A stretch of DNA of 22,431 nt, taken from positions 1 through 22,431 of the forward strand of contig WFTX01000041.1 in NCBI GenBank assembly GCA_015485235.1, read 5' to 3'. This document shows positions 7,060 to 14,863 of the stretch, in pieces. A program made the position numbers and the translations under genes. The stretch comes from Nitrospirota bacterium. Lineage in GTDB: Bacteria; Nitrospirota; Thermodesulfovibrionia; Thermodesulfovibrionales; JdFR-85. How positions within the stretch are numbered: position 1 is the first letter of the stretch; every line of letters begins with the position of its first letter. The notes under the pieces are model-generated. The model ran no database searches and was not told the origin of the DNA. It saw only the letters and a list, made by a program, of their open reading frames with translations.

Positions 7060-9281
7060 GCAAATCCCTCTGGATACAGATATGGCAGATGAAGGCACCC
7101 CATGTAGTGGCCTTTGGTGTATTTCTGCTTGCAATAACACTTCTCGTCCTGCTGAAGGACAGGTTCACAAAGAAACGGAATTTATTCAACCTCTTGAGAT
7201 ACAGTATGTTGACAGTGGCCTTCGTTTATGTGGGCTGGGTCCTGAAGGCCCAGCCTACTACCACAAATATAGTCATAATCCTTAACCAGTTGAAGTCCCT
7301 GAAATTCCCTTTGGGCCTGTTCCTGATGGAGCCGTTCATTTTCCTCTCCTTTGTTCTGATCTTCCTGACCATTTTTATCTGGGGCAGGGGAGTCTTCTGC
7401 GGCTGGCTCTGTCCCTACGGAGCCATGCTTGAACTCCTGAACAAACTCAGACTCAAACTCCTGCCTCGGGTGCATGCAGAGCCTTCTCAGGCACTGCATA
7501 AAAAACTGTATTACCTCAAGTACGGCGTCTTTTTCATTATTGCGGCAGTCTCTTTCTATAGTTTTATCCTCTCGGAATATCTGACCGAGGTGGAACCCTT
7601 CAGAACCTTTGTGCTCAAGATGAACAGGCAGTGGTACTTTAATGTCTACTTCCTCATGCTTACCCTTGTCTCTATTGTTGTTTACAGGGCATTTTGTAGA
7701 TACCTCTGCCCGCTGGGTGGTGCACTGGCCCTGCCCGCTCTGCTTCAGGTAGTCCCTGTAGTAAGGCTCAAAAGGTATGAATTATGCGGCACATGCAAGA
7801 TCTGCGAAAGACAGTGCCCCTACAATGTGATCAGGCCTGACGGGAGTATCAACAGCGCAGAGTGTCTGTACTGTCTGGACTGCCAGTTGAACTACTGGGA
7901 TGAACGAATCTGTCCAGGACTGAAGAAAAAGAAGAAAGAGGAGAGGAGTATAGCAGGTGAGGTTAATCTCGTTACAGCCGCTGTAGTGTTTGTTATTACC
8001 CTTGCCCTTATTCCATCTCTCTCAAGGGCAGAGACACTTGTGGTGGGAGTTAAATATAAAAGCATCTCTGAAGCCCTTGGAGAAGCTGCTCCGGGAGACA
8101 CAATAAAAGTAATGCCAGGGGTATACCGTGAGAAGCTCATGATCGACAAGCCCGTAAAGCTTAAGGGTGAGAATTATCCCAGGATCACAGCACCGAGCGG
8201 CAATATCATTGAGGTGACCGCCTCAGACGTTGTAATAGATGGATTCGAGTTCGGCTATGAGGGGACAGATCTCTCAAGGACTGATACAGTTGTCTATATA
8301 AATAAGGGTGCAAGGTCAGTGGTGGTCAGGAACAACAGGATGAAGGGGGTAATATTCGGGATATGGAATGTTGAGGGCCGGGATATATTGATTGAGGACA
8401 ATATTATTTCAGGGCGTGAGCTGCTGGACAGGGAACAGAGGGGTAATTGCATAAACCTGACAGGCTCCACAAGGGTTCATGTATTAAGAAACAGGCTTGA
8501 CTACTGCCGTGACGGCATATATATGGAAGTCTGTCATGATTCAGAGGTGGTGGACAACCAGATCAGACACTCCCGATACTCCATACATACCATGTGGGTG
8601 GACAGGGGTAAATTCAACAGAAACACTGCCATCGGGAACCTTGTAGGACTGGCCATCATGTATACAAAGCATTCCGAGGTGAAGGGGAACCTGGCTGTGG
8701 GCAATCAGACCCATGGCCTGCTTCTAATTCAGGCTGTGAGGACGGAGATCTCCAGCAATACCCTCATCGGCAACACAAAGGGCATATTCCTTTATAACTC
8801 CGTATTGAACAGCCTGTCATCCAATTTGATCATGAACAACCAGGTGGGTATCCATAACTGGGGCGGTTCCGAGGATAATAAAGTCCGAGGCAATACAGTT
8901 GTCAATAATGAGATTCAGGTGAAGCATGTCTCCAGCAGGGATCAATACTGGGACGGCAACTACTGGAGCGATTATCTGGGCTGGGACATGACAGGAGACG
9001 GTATAGGTGATGTTCCCTATGAATCCAACTCAGTGGTTGATCATATACTATGGCGTTACCCCCTGCTGAAGGTGCTTTATACAAGCCCATCCCTGCAGGT
9101 GCTCTGGCTGATGGAAAAGCAGCTTCCTGTCCTTGATGTCCCAAAGGTTATTGACAGAAAGCCTTTCATGAAGGCGATTCACTCTGACTGGAAGGTCCTG
9201 GCACAGAAGTATCCCTATACACCGGAGAGATACTACGGTGAGATCAAGAAACTCCCCCATCTTCCCGGAGGTGCCTACTGA
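7056..9281 (+). CDS. NosR C-terminal membrane ferredoxin fused to NosD
   Basis: A 741-residue two-part protein. Residues 1-300 are the C-terminal half of NosR/NapH type: several membrane helices, the paired CxxxCP motifs C115GWLCP and C214RYLCP, then two [4Fe-4S] sites (CGTCKICERQCP, 244-255; C270, C273, C276 and C286P). A further hydrophobic helix (about 305-322, ending SRAE) would export the remainder. Residues about 325-741 are NosD: a right-handed beta-helix with CASH-type repeats rich in GN, NxI and VxxN turns, and the GNYWSDY motif typical of NosD. NosD works with NosF/NosY in copper-centre maturation of NosZ. No stop or frame break separates the parts. The fusion would tie electron supply and copper maturation in one membrane protein. 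The start overlaps the upstream half of NosR by 4 nt. Confidence 0.9.
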   Translation: MSKSLWIQIWQMKAPHVVAFGVFLLAITLLVLLKDRFTKKRNLFNLLRYSMLTVAFVYVGWVLKAQPTTTNIVIILNQLKSLKFPLGLFLMEPFIFLSFVLIFLTIFIWGRGVFCGWLCPYGAMLELLNKLRLKLLPRVHAEPSQALHKKLYYLKYGVFFIIAAVSFYSFILSEYLTEVEPFRTFVLKMNRQWYFNVYFLMLTLVSIVVYRAFCRYLCPLGGALALPALLQVVPVVRLKRYELCGTCKICERQCPYNVIRPDGSINSAECLYCLDCQLNYWDERICPGLKKKKKEERSIAGEVNLVTAAVVFVITLALIPSLSRAETLVVGVKYKSISEALGEAAPGDTIKVMPGVYREKLMIDKPVKLKGENYPRITAPSGNIIEVTASDVVIDGFEFGYEGTDLSRTDTVVYINKGARSVVVRNNRMKGVIFGIWNVEGRDILIEDNIISGRELLDREQRGNCINLTGSTRVHVLRNRLDYCRDGIYMEVCHDSEVVDNQIRHSRYSIHTMWVDRGKFNRNTAIGNLVGLAIMYTKHSEVKGNLAVGNQTHGLLLIQAVRTEISSNTLIGNTKGIFLYNSVLNSLSSNLIMNNQVGIHNWGGSEDNKVRGNTVVNNEIQVKHVSSRDQYWDGNYWSDYLGWDMTGDGIGDVPYESNSVVDHILWRYPLLKVLYTSPSLQVLWLMEKQLPVLDVPKVIDRKPFMKAIHSDWKVLAQKYPYTPERYYGEIKKLPHLPGGAY

Positions 9282-10168
9282 TGCTGGCTCTTGAGGGCAT
9301 TACAAAGTATTACAAGGAAATCAAGGCGGTAGATGGTGTTTCCTTTACCGTGAGGCAGGGTGAGTTCCTCGGTCTTGTAGGGCCTAATGGCTCCGGCAAG
9401 TCCACCCTCATGCGGATAATGCTTGGTATCGCAAAGCCAACTGCGGGACAGGTGCTTTTCAACGGGCAACCCCTTGACGAAGCCACATGGAGGGAGCTGA
9501 GAAGGCGGATCGGTTATATGCCCGAGAGGGTCTCCTTCTATGAGAACCTTACAGGCATGGAAACGCTCAGGCTCTTTGCAAAGGTAAAAAAATCAAAGGT
9601 AGACAAGACAGTTGAAAGGATGCTGCCCCGGGATGTGCTCGAAAGAAAGGTTGGCAGTTACTCAAAGGGCATGAGACAGAGGCTCAATCTTATCCAGGCC
9701 CTTCTTGCTGAACCGGAAATACTGATCCTCGATGAACCCACCTCAGGCCTTGACCCTATGGCTATTGCAGAGTTCTACAGGATTCTCGACGAGATAAGAC
9801 AGGAAAGGCTTCTTACGGTGATACTCTCATCACACATACTTGCCGAGGTGGAGGGCAGGGCTGACCGTGTAGCAATCATGAAAGATGGCAACCTCAAGGC
9901 AATAGGCAGCCTGAGGAGCCTTTACAGGCAACTCGAGCTCCCCCTTAAAGTCTTCATAACCCTGAAGAACAAGGACCCCTTGCTTGAACAGCTGTTAAAC
10001 CTTGAGGGTGCCACCGGCCTGACTTACAGGAACGGCTATCTCATTGCCGATGTGCCGTCGGGAAACAAACTGAAGGTTCTGAGTTCACTCATGGAACAGA
10101 AGGAGCGTTTTGAAGACATTTCGATAACCGAACCAAGCCTGGAGGAGGTGTTCTTTGGCATTAACTGA
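9281..10168 (+). CDS. nosF: NosF, ABC transporter ATP-binding protein
   Basis: The cytoplasmic ATPase of the NosDFY maturation complex, 295 residues. Walker A is GPNGSGKST (34-42), the signature is the degenerate SYSKGMRQR (126-134) often seen in NosF, and Walker B is ILILDEP (147-153), followed by a switch histidine in SSH. A C-terminal extension of about 90 residues is usual for this family. The start shares one base with the upstream stop (TGATG). The 3' end overlaps the start of nosY, so D-fusion, F and Y are translationally coupled. Confidence 0.93.
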   Translation: MLALEGITKYYKEIKAVDGVSFTVRQGEFLGLVGPNGSGKSTLMRIMLGIAKPTAGQVLFNGQPLDEATWRELRRRIGYMPERVSFYENLTGMETLRLFAKVKKSKVDKTVERMLPRDVLERKVGSYSKGMRQRLNLIQALLAEPEILILDEPTSGLDPMAIAEFYRILDEIRQERLLTVILSSHILAEVEGRADRVAIMKDGNLKAIGSLRSLYRQLELPLKVFITLKNKDPLLEQLLNLEGATGLTYRNGYLIADVPSGNKLKVLSSLMEQKERFEDISITEPSLEEVFFGIN

Positions 10169-10985
10169 GGCATCAAGGGCAATAGCATGGAAGGAGCTGC
10201 TGGATAAACTGAGGAACAGGTGGGTGATCATCGTGGGACTCACCTTCATGCTGTTCACTCTGAGTATTGCCTATCTGGGGGCGGCCCCGGCCGGGCTGAC
10301 AGGCTTCAGACGTATTGATATAACAGTTGCCAGCCTGACGAGCCTGGTGACATTCTTCATCCCGCTCATGTCGCTGACACTGGGAGGTGGGATAATTGCA
10401 GATGAAAGGGAGAGGGGGACACTTGATATATTCCTCGCCTCACCTGTATCGGCCATGGAGTTCATAGCAGGGAAATTTTCAGGGCTCCTGATTTCTCTCG
10501 CTATCGCTCTCGTAGCAGGACTGGGGCTTGCCGGCGGCATGCTTGCAATGAAATCCGGTATGGAAACATTCTGGGTTTTTGCGAGGTTTGTTTTCAATTC
10601 CCTGGTGCTGGGTATTATTTTTCTGAGCATCTCATTCTTCATATCCATAGCCTTCTACGAGAGAACAAAGGTTATTGCCCTCAATGTTTTTCTCTGGCTC
10701 TTTTATACAATCCTCTATGACCTTGGACTCATCGGCGTGGTCCTGCTGACCAAAGGTGAAATAGGTGTAAACTTCTTCTCTGCACTTCTGTTGTTGAACC
10801 CTGTGGATGTCTACAGGCTTTTGAACTTCATCAGTATAGGAGAGTTCAAGATTATTGTCGGGCTTGCATCTGTAGAGTTCTCTGGATACATAAATACCCC
10901 CTTGCTGTTGTTAACAGCACTGTTCTGGACTTTGATTCCCCTTGGTTTTGGCTACCTGCTCTTTAAAAAGAGATACTACGAATAA
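10155..10985 (+). CDS. nosY: NosY, ABC-2 type permease
   Basis: A 276-residue membrane protein with about six hydrophobic helices and the ABC-2 pattern, including the cytoplasmic ADERERGTLDIFLASP segment near residue 80 that contacts the ATPase. With NosF and NosD it forms the complex that delivers sulfur or copper-related cargo for NosZ CuZ assembly. The start is TTG at 10155, with GGAGGAGG at 10141-10148 placed 6 nt upstream; no ATG is suitably placed. It overlaps nosF by 14 nt. Confidence 0.92.
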   Translation: MALTEASRAIAWKELLDKLRNRWVIIVGLTFMLFTLSIAYLGAAPAGLTGFRRIDITVASLTSLVTFFIPLMSLTLGGGIIADERERGTLDIFLASPVSAMEFIAGKFSGLLISLAIALVAGLGLAGGMLAMKSGMETFWVFARFVFNSLVLGIIFLSISFFISIAFYERTKVIALNVFLWLFYTILYDLGLIGVVLLTKGEIGVNFFSALLLLNPVDVYRLLNFISIGEFKIIVGLASVEFSGYINTPLLLLTALFWTLIPLGFGYLLFKKRYYE

Positions 10986-11010
10986 CGAATCCATGATTGG
11001 AGGAGAGGAT

Positions 11011-12483
11011 ATGAAAAAAAGTCTTGTGCTTATCATGGTGATGGCTTTTCTCTTAACGCTCTGCGCAGGCCCGGTCCTGGCATACGAGACAAGGGAGGTG
11101 CACAGCGGTTCAAGCCTTGAGGGAATGGTGCTCTTCAAAGGCTCCATACCAGCGGACAAGACCATAAGTATAGAGAGGGACAACGACGTCTGTGGTGAAA
11201 CACAGCCTTCAGAAAAATATCTGATCAGTGAGGGAAGAGTAAAGAATGCCGTTGTCTGGATTGAGGGCATAGAGGAAGGCAAAGAGATCCCCCGGAGGGA
11301 CGTTGAGATAACAATCTCAGGCTGCAGGATCACTCCCCTGGTGAGTGTCGGTTTTGTCGGAGGCAGGTACAGGATAAGAAACAATGACTCCATACTTCAT
11401 ACCGTCCAGTTGAAGCTTGGCCTGAATTACCACAGAAAGGTCTCGGACAGACCCCTTGCCAATGGGGCTACGATCTACAATCTTGCCCTTCCTGAAAAGG
11501 GTATGGAGGTGGTTAAGCCTATAAAGTTGTTCCACCGTTACAGGGATAAGACAGGGTTCATAAGGGTTGTCTCCAATACACATCCCTGGATGAGGGGATT
11601 CGTATTTGTCTTCGACCACCCCTATGCCTCTGTGACAGACGCCTCAGGCAAATTTGTGATAGATGATATCCCCCCCGGTGAGTATCTGCTCAAGGTGTGG
11701 CATGAAGGTTTCGGGATCAAAGAGATGAAGATCAAGCTTGAGCCGTCAGAAACGAAACGGATAGAAATAGACCTTTCAGTGAAAAGCAGGGTTGTTTCAT
11801 CAGAAGGAAAACCATCCATAAGGTTCTTTGAAGAGAGATATAAATTTGGGGAACTCCCGGCTGGAGATGAGGTGAGTCACGAGTTCAGGTTTGTAAATGA
11901 TGGCAGGGGTACACTGAAAATTGTGGCCCTCATCCCTGCCTGAAGGGCCTGTACTTCTGCCTCTGCCAGTTCGGCAGGGATACCGCCAGGAGCCGAGGGG
12001 GTTATAACTGTATCTTATAATTCTGTGAATGATCCCTTCCTGAAGCCGGGCGAAGAGGTGTTGAAGAGCGTAGAGGTCTGGACCAATGATCCGGAAAGAA
12101 AGATGATAATACTTGCACTTCAGGGCAGGGTGGTCGCCTCTGAAGTGCCACGGGCGGAGTTCAGCAGCACAGCTTATGACTTCGGGATTGTGAAAGAGGG
12201 AGAAGTTGTAACCCACGACTTCCTCGTAAGGAACAGTGGGTCGGGCATGCTGAGGATCGAGAAGGTGATACCCTCTTGAAAACGGGCCACTACGGTCTCT
12301 GCCAGTTCGGCAGAGATATCTCCAGGAGCTGAAGGGGTGATTACCGTTAAGGTGGATACCAGTGGAATGTCAGGCAGGATCAGCAAATCCTTTGACGTAA
12401 GGACCAATGATCCTGGAAAGACATCTGTGGTGCTTGTCGTTTACGGCTTTGTTAAACAAAGGGGAGAAGGGGATGCTCAGTAG
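11011..12483 (+). CDS. Putative selenoprotein: cupredoxin-like domain plus two DUF1573-like domains, two in-frame UGA (Sec) codons
   Basis: Read through UGA 11941-11943 and UGA 12277-12279, one frame runs from ATG 11011 (GGAGGAGAGG upstream) to TAG 12481, giving 490 residues. Residues 1-24 are a signal peptide. Residues about 35-258 resemble the cupredoxin-like protein at 14014-14811, but the Cys of its C-x2-H-x2-M site is Ser188 here (H191 and M194 remain). Two DUF1573-like domains follow (about 268-373 and 380-485), both with the DFG/KFG, VNDG/RNSG and PGAEGVITV landmarks. Family members normally have CGC after the fifth strand; here Sec311 (UxxC, with C314) and Sec423 (UxxA) take that place. 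Each UGA has a matching hairpin downstream. Homology continues in frame after each UGA, and the TAG overlaps the next gene by 11 nt, so the gene looks intact. Function unknown; copper or thiol redox work for NosZ is a guess. Confidence 0.85.
11941..11979 (+). promoter_or_regulatory. UGA codon and SECIS-like hairpin 1
   Basis: After the in-frame UGA, CTCTGCC (11961-11967) pairs with GGCAGGG (11973-11979) in a 7-bp stem including one U-G pair, around the loop AGTTC (11968-11972). The loop begins 25 nt after the last base of the UGA, in the window typical of bacterial SECIS elements, and has the G-U early in the loop that SelB recognises in known cases. The identity of the element is inferred. 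Confidence 0.72.
12277..12316 (+). promoter_or_regulatory. UGA codon and SECIS-like hairpin 2
   Basis: TCTCTGCC (12296-12303) pairs perfectly with GGCAGAGA (12309-12316) around the same AGTTC loop (12304-12308), with a further G-U pair possible outside. The loop again begins exactly 25 nt after the last base of the UGA. The stem pair that is U-G in hairpin 1 (11962/11978) is U-A here (12298/12314), so pairing is kept despite a base change. Confidence 0.75.
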
Positions 12484-13477
12484 GAGAGACTTCCTGAAGG
12501 GTTCCTTTCTGCTTGCAGGCCTTTCCCTGACAGGGCTAAAGGGGATAGCACCGGCATCCGGGATAAAGGACGCAGAAGTCAGATCAATTACCCTGAAGAT
12601 AACATATACCACCAAGATCCTGAAAGCACCGAAACAGAAGGGTATTGATATCTGGATCCCGTTACCCCAGACCGATCAGGAACAGGAGGTCATGTCTCTG
12701 ATGATTGACTCTCCTGTGAGTTACAGGACAGAGATCTCGAGGCAGAACCGGATGGTCTATCTGAGGGCGGACAGCTTCAGCGAAGGTGAGACTGTAGTGC
12801 TCCGCTACACCCTCAGGAGAAAGGCTGCGGGGGTTCTGACCTATGCAGAGGATTCGACAGAGCAGTATCTGAAACCCTCTGAATGGGAAAGGTGGGACCG
12901 GAGTATTGCAGAGTTTGTTGACAGGGTGACAGGCAGGGAGAAAGACCCTCTCAAGGTGGGACGGCTGCTCTATGATGCAATTATTGACAGAAGCAGATAT
13001 GTCCATGAGGTATGCGGCAGGGGTGTAAGCACCCTCTTCTTTGAAGACAAGGTGGGCAGGTGCGATGAATTCCATGCCCTGTTCAGAAGCATGATGATGT
13101 ACAGGAAAATACCCGTCAGGTGGGAGCAGGGGGTTGCATTTCCATATCCGAGCCAGATCAAAGGGACGGGTGAATTCGAGGCCGACTGTATCAACGCCCA
13201 TAGCTGGGTGAGGTTTTACATTGGTGATGGCAGATGGTTTCCCGTAGACCTCTCGGAGGCCAAGAGGAGACCCGACCTGAGGGACCACTACTTCGGCAGA
13301 CTGGTACCGAACAGGATGAAGGTTTCCTCGGGCAGGGGAATCATGCTGAATCCGCAACAACAGGGCATTATCAACACCTTCGCCTATACATACATGGAGG
13401 CTGGCGGACTGCCGGCGATTTATGGGCACAATTACAAGAACATGATCAGATATGAATTAATCGATATGGAGGTGTAG
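12473..13477 (+). CDS. Tat-exported transglutaminase-like protein
   Basis: A 334-residue protein with a twin-arginine signal (RRDFLKG at 4-10, then a hydrophobic run to about residue 30). The C-terminal half has the transglutaminase/papain-like triad in family order: C197 in GRCDEFHAL, H243 in NAHSWVRF and D259 in PVDLSEA. The N-terminal half is a beta-rich domain often found before this fold. Such proteins act as proteases or amide-forming enzymes, and the substrate here is unknown. ATG 12473 is chosen because GGGGAGAAGGGG stands just before it and it begins the Tat signal; a longer frame from 12407 would read through the end of the selenoprotein gene. The 11-nt overlap with that gene's TAG couples the two. 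Confidence 0.85.
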   Translation: MLSRRDFLKGSFLLAGLSLTGLKGIAPASGIKDAEVRSITLKITYTTKILKAPKQKGIDIWIPLPQTDQEQEVMSLMIDSPVSYRTEISRQNRMVYLRADSFSEGETVVLRYTLRRKAAGVLTYAEDSTEQYLKPSEWERWDRSIAEFVDRVTGREKDPLKVGRLLYDAIIDRSRYVHEVCGRGVSTLFFEDKVGRCDEFHALFRSMMMYRKIPVRWEQGVAFPYPSQIKGTGEFEADCINAHSWVRFYIGDGRWFPVDLSEAKRRPDLRDHYFGRLVPNRMKVSSGRGIMLNPQQQGIINTFAYTYMEAGGLPAIYGHNYKNMIRYELIDMEV

Positions 13478-13481
13478 GATC

Positions 13482-13973
13482 GTGTACAGATTGGCGGGTC
13501 TGTTTTTGCTGGTGTTGGCAGGAACATCGGCAATGGCCTCTGAATCACCCCTGGTGGGCAAGACCGTCCCCACCTTCAGACTTCCCGATGAGACAAACCG
13601 GGAGGTGGATTTCGGAGTGTTTATAGACAGACCGACGGTTATCTATTTTACCGAGAACTCCTGTCATTACTGTACCCAGATCATAGCACTCCTCAAGAGG
13701 GCGGAGGCCAAGTTCGGGAGGGAGAATCTCAGGGTCATAGGCATTAATGTAATGGCGAGGGACAGCAGGCTGGTGAAGGCATACAAGGAGGAACTGGGAT
13801 TTACCTTCCCCATGTTTGCAGGTAACAGACACGAAGTCCTGAAAACATACAGGATCAACTATGTGCCTGTACTGGTCTTTGTGGATTCCAAGAGGATAGT
13901 AAGAAAGGTGGTGGGACACTACATGCTTGAACCAGACTTGCACCGGACGATAAGGGAAATCCTGAAAAGATAA
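13482..13973 (+). CDS. Exported thioredoxin-like (TlpA/ResA-type) protein
   Basis: A 163-residue protein with an N-terminal signal helix (about 4-20) and a thioredoxin fold. The active site is C61HYC64 in TENSCHYCTQ, and the cis-proline loop is NYVPVLVFVD. TlpA/ResA-type proteins reduce or isomerise thiols outside the cytoplasm, for example apocytochrome c or copper-site cysteines. It could serve the cytochromes, NosL, or the predicted selenol of the neighbouring selenoprotein; the last is inference. The start is GTG 13482, with GGAGGTG at 13468-13474 placed 7 nt upstream. It begins 4 nt after the transglutaminase-like gene. Confidence 0.88.
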   Translation: MYRLAGLFLLVLAGTSAMASESPLVGKTVPTFRLPDETNREVDFGVFIDRPTVIYFTENSCHYCTQIIALLKRAEAKFGRENLRVIGINVMARDSRLVKAYKEELGFTFPMFAGNRHEVLKTYRINYVPVLVFVDSKRIVRKVVGHYMLEPDLHRTIREILKR

Positions 13974-14013
13974 GGGCTGAATTGCCCGGAACCAAACTTA
14001 AAGGAGGTATGAG

Positions 14014-14811
14014 ATGAAACGTTTGATGGTAATCTTGATTGTGGCAGGGCTTCTGATCCCCCTGTCAGCAGAGGCAAGGAAGGTGAGGTACAAGGTAGTT
14101 GAGGTGACCAATGGAGGCACGATCAAGGGTATTGTAAAGGCAAGCAAGAAGGTCCCTGATCCCGTGCTTCCGATCAAGGTGAAACCCAAGCCCAACCCGA
14201 AAGAGACGGAGCTGGAGAAGAAGACCTGTGGTTCCTCTCAGCAGGCACTGATGTATGTGTTTTCTCCCAAGATGGGAGTGAAAAACGTTCTTGTGATAGT
14301 GGAGGGTATTAAGGCAGGCAAGGCCCCGCCAAAGAAAGACCTTCTAATCGACAACACTAAATGCCGTTTTGATCCCCTTGTTGGTATTACCTATATCAAG
14401 TCGAAATTCCAGATAAAGAACAGTGATCCCATATTCCATAACACCTCTCTCGGGAAGCTGCTGAGGGGTGGCAGGAGAAGAACAGTCTACAATCTGGCCC
14501 TGCCCTTCAAGGACCAGGTGATCAAGAAACCCGTAAGGGTCTCTGGTCTCATCGACATAAAATGCGATGCCCACAACTGGATGCGTGCCTATGTCTATGC
14601 TTCAAGGCATCCCTATGTGGCAATCACCGACGACAACGGGAGATTCGAGATACGTGATCTTCCGCCCGGGAAGTACAAGGTGAGGTTCTGGCACGAGGGA
14701 TTCCAGGAGGTAGTCAAGGAAATAGAGGTCAAGGCAGGAGGCACAACAGAAGTGCAGACAACATTTACCAAGACCAGAAAACCCGCCTTCCTGACAGGAC
14801 TCGGATTGTAA
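14014..14811 (+). CDS. Exported cupredoxin-like protein, paralogue of the selenoprotein N-terminal half
   Basis: A 265-residue protein with a signal peptide (about 1-21). Its core matches the selenoprotein's residues 35-258 block by block: an N-terminal GTIKG strand, NVLVIVEGI, an NSDPIFHN segment with H142, VYNLALP, and a C-terminal segment of carboxypeptidase-regulatory-like beta strands (DLPPGKYKVRFWHEGF). Residues C184, H187 and M190 form a C-x2-H-x2-M loop and, with H142, a plausible type 1 copper site like that of plastocyanin or azurin. The likely role is copper binding or electron transfer outside the cytoplasm. Two extra cysteines (C72, C117) also have counterparts in the paralogue (C61, C105). 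AAGGAGG (14001-14007) precedes ATG 14014. Confidence 0.75.
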   Translation: MKRLMVILIVAGLLIPLSAEARKVRYKVVEVTNGGTIKGIVKASKKVPDPVLPIKVKPKPNPKETELEKKTCGSSQQALMYVFSPKMGVKNVLVIVEGIKAGKAPPKKDLLIDNTKCRFDPLVGITYIKSKFQIKNSDPIFHNTSLGKLLRGGRRRTVYNLALPFKDQVIKKPVRVSGLIDIKCDAHNWMRAYVYASRHPYVAITDDNGRFEIRDLPPGKYKVRFWHEGFQEVVKEIEVKAGGTTEVQTTFTKTRKPAFLTGLGL

Positions 14812-14817
14812 GTGTTC

Positions 14818-14837
14818 GAGGGGGTTTAATCCCCCTC
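14818..14837 (+). other. Intercistronic hairpin before the oxidase module
   Basis: GAGGGGG and CCCCCTC form a perfect 7-bp GC stem around TTTAAT, just after the cupredoxin-like gene. There is no T-run, so it is probably an RNA stability or processing element, or a partial terminator separating the nos core from the cytochrome module. Confidence 0.5.
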
Positions 14838-14863
14838 CATGAAAAGACAATGGGAGGTCGATC

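Noticed and set aside
12025..12279. Separate small gene starting at GTG 12025
   Set aside because: It begins in the middle of a DUF1573-like domain, has no ribosome site, and is in frame with the upstream gene. It is better read as the middle of the selenoprotein.
12407..12472. Longer N-terminus for the transglutaminase-like protein
   Set aside because: The extra 22 residues come from the other frame of the selenoprotein's end. The Tat signal and a ribosome site both point to ATG 12473.
11011..12483. Decayed pseudogene with two nonsense mutations
   Set aside because: Both stops are UGA, fall at the same site of two repeated domains, and are each followed by the same hairpin at the same distance. 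No frameshift or other stop is present, and homology runs in frame to the end.
12662..13429. 255-residue minus-strand ORF
   Set aside because: It lies opposite the transglutaminase-like gene, whose catalytic motifs make the plus strand certain. It has no family features.
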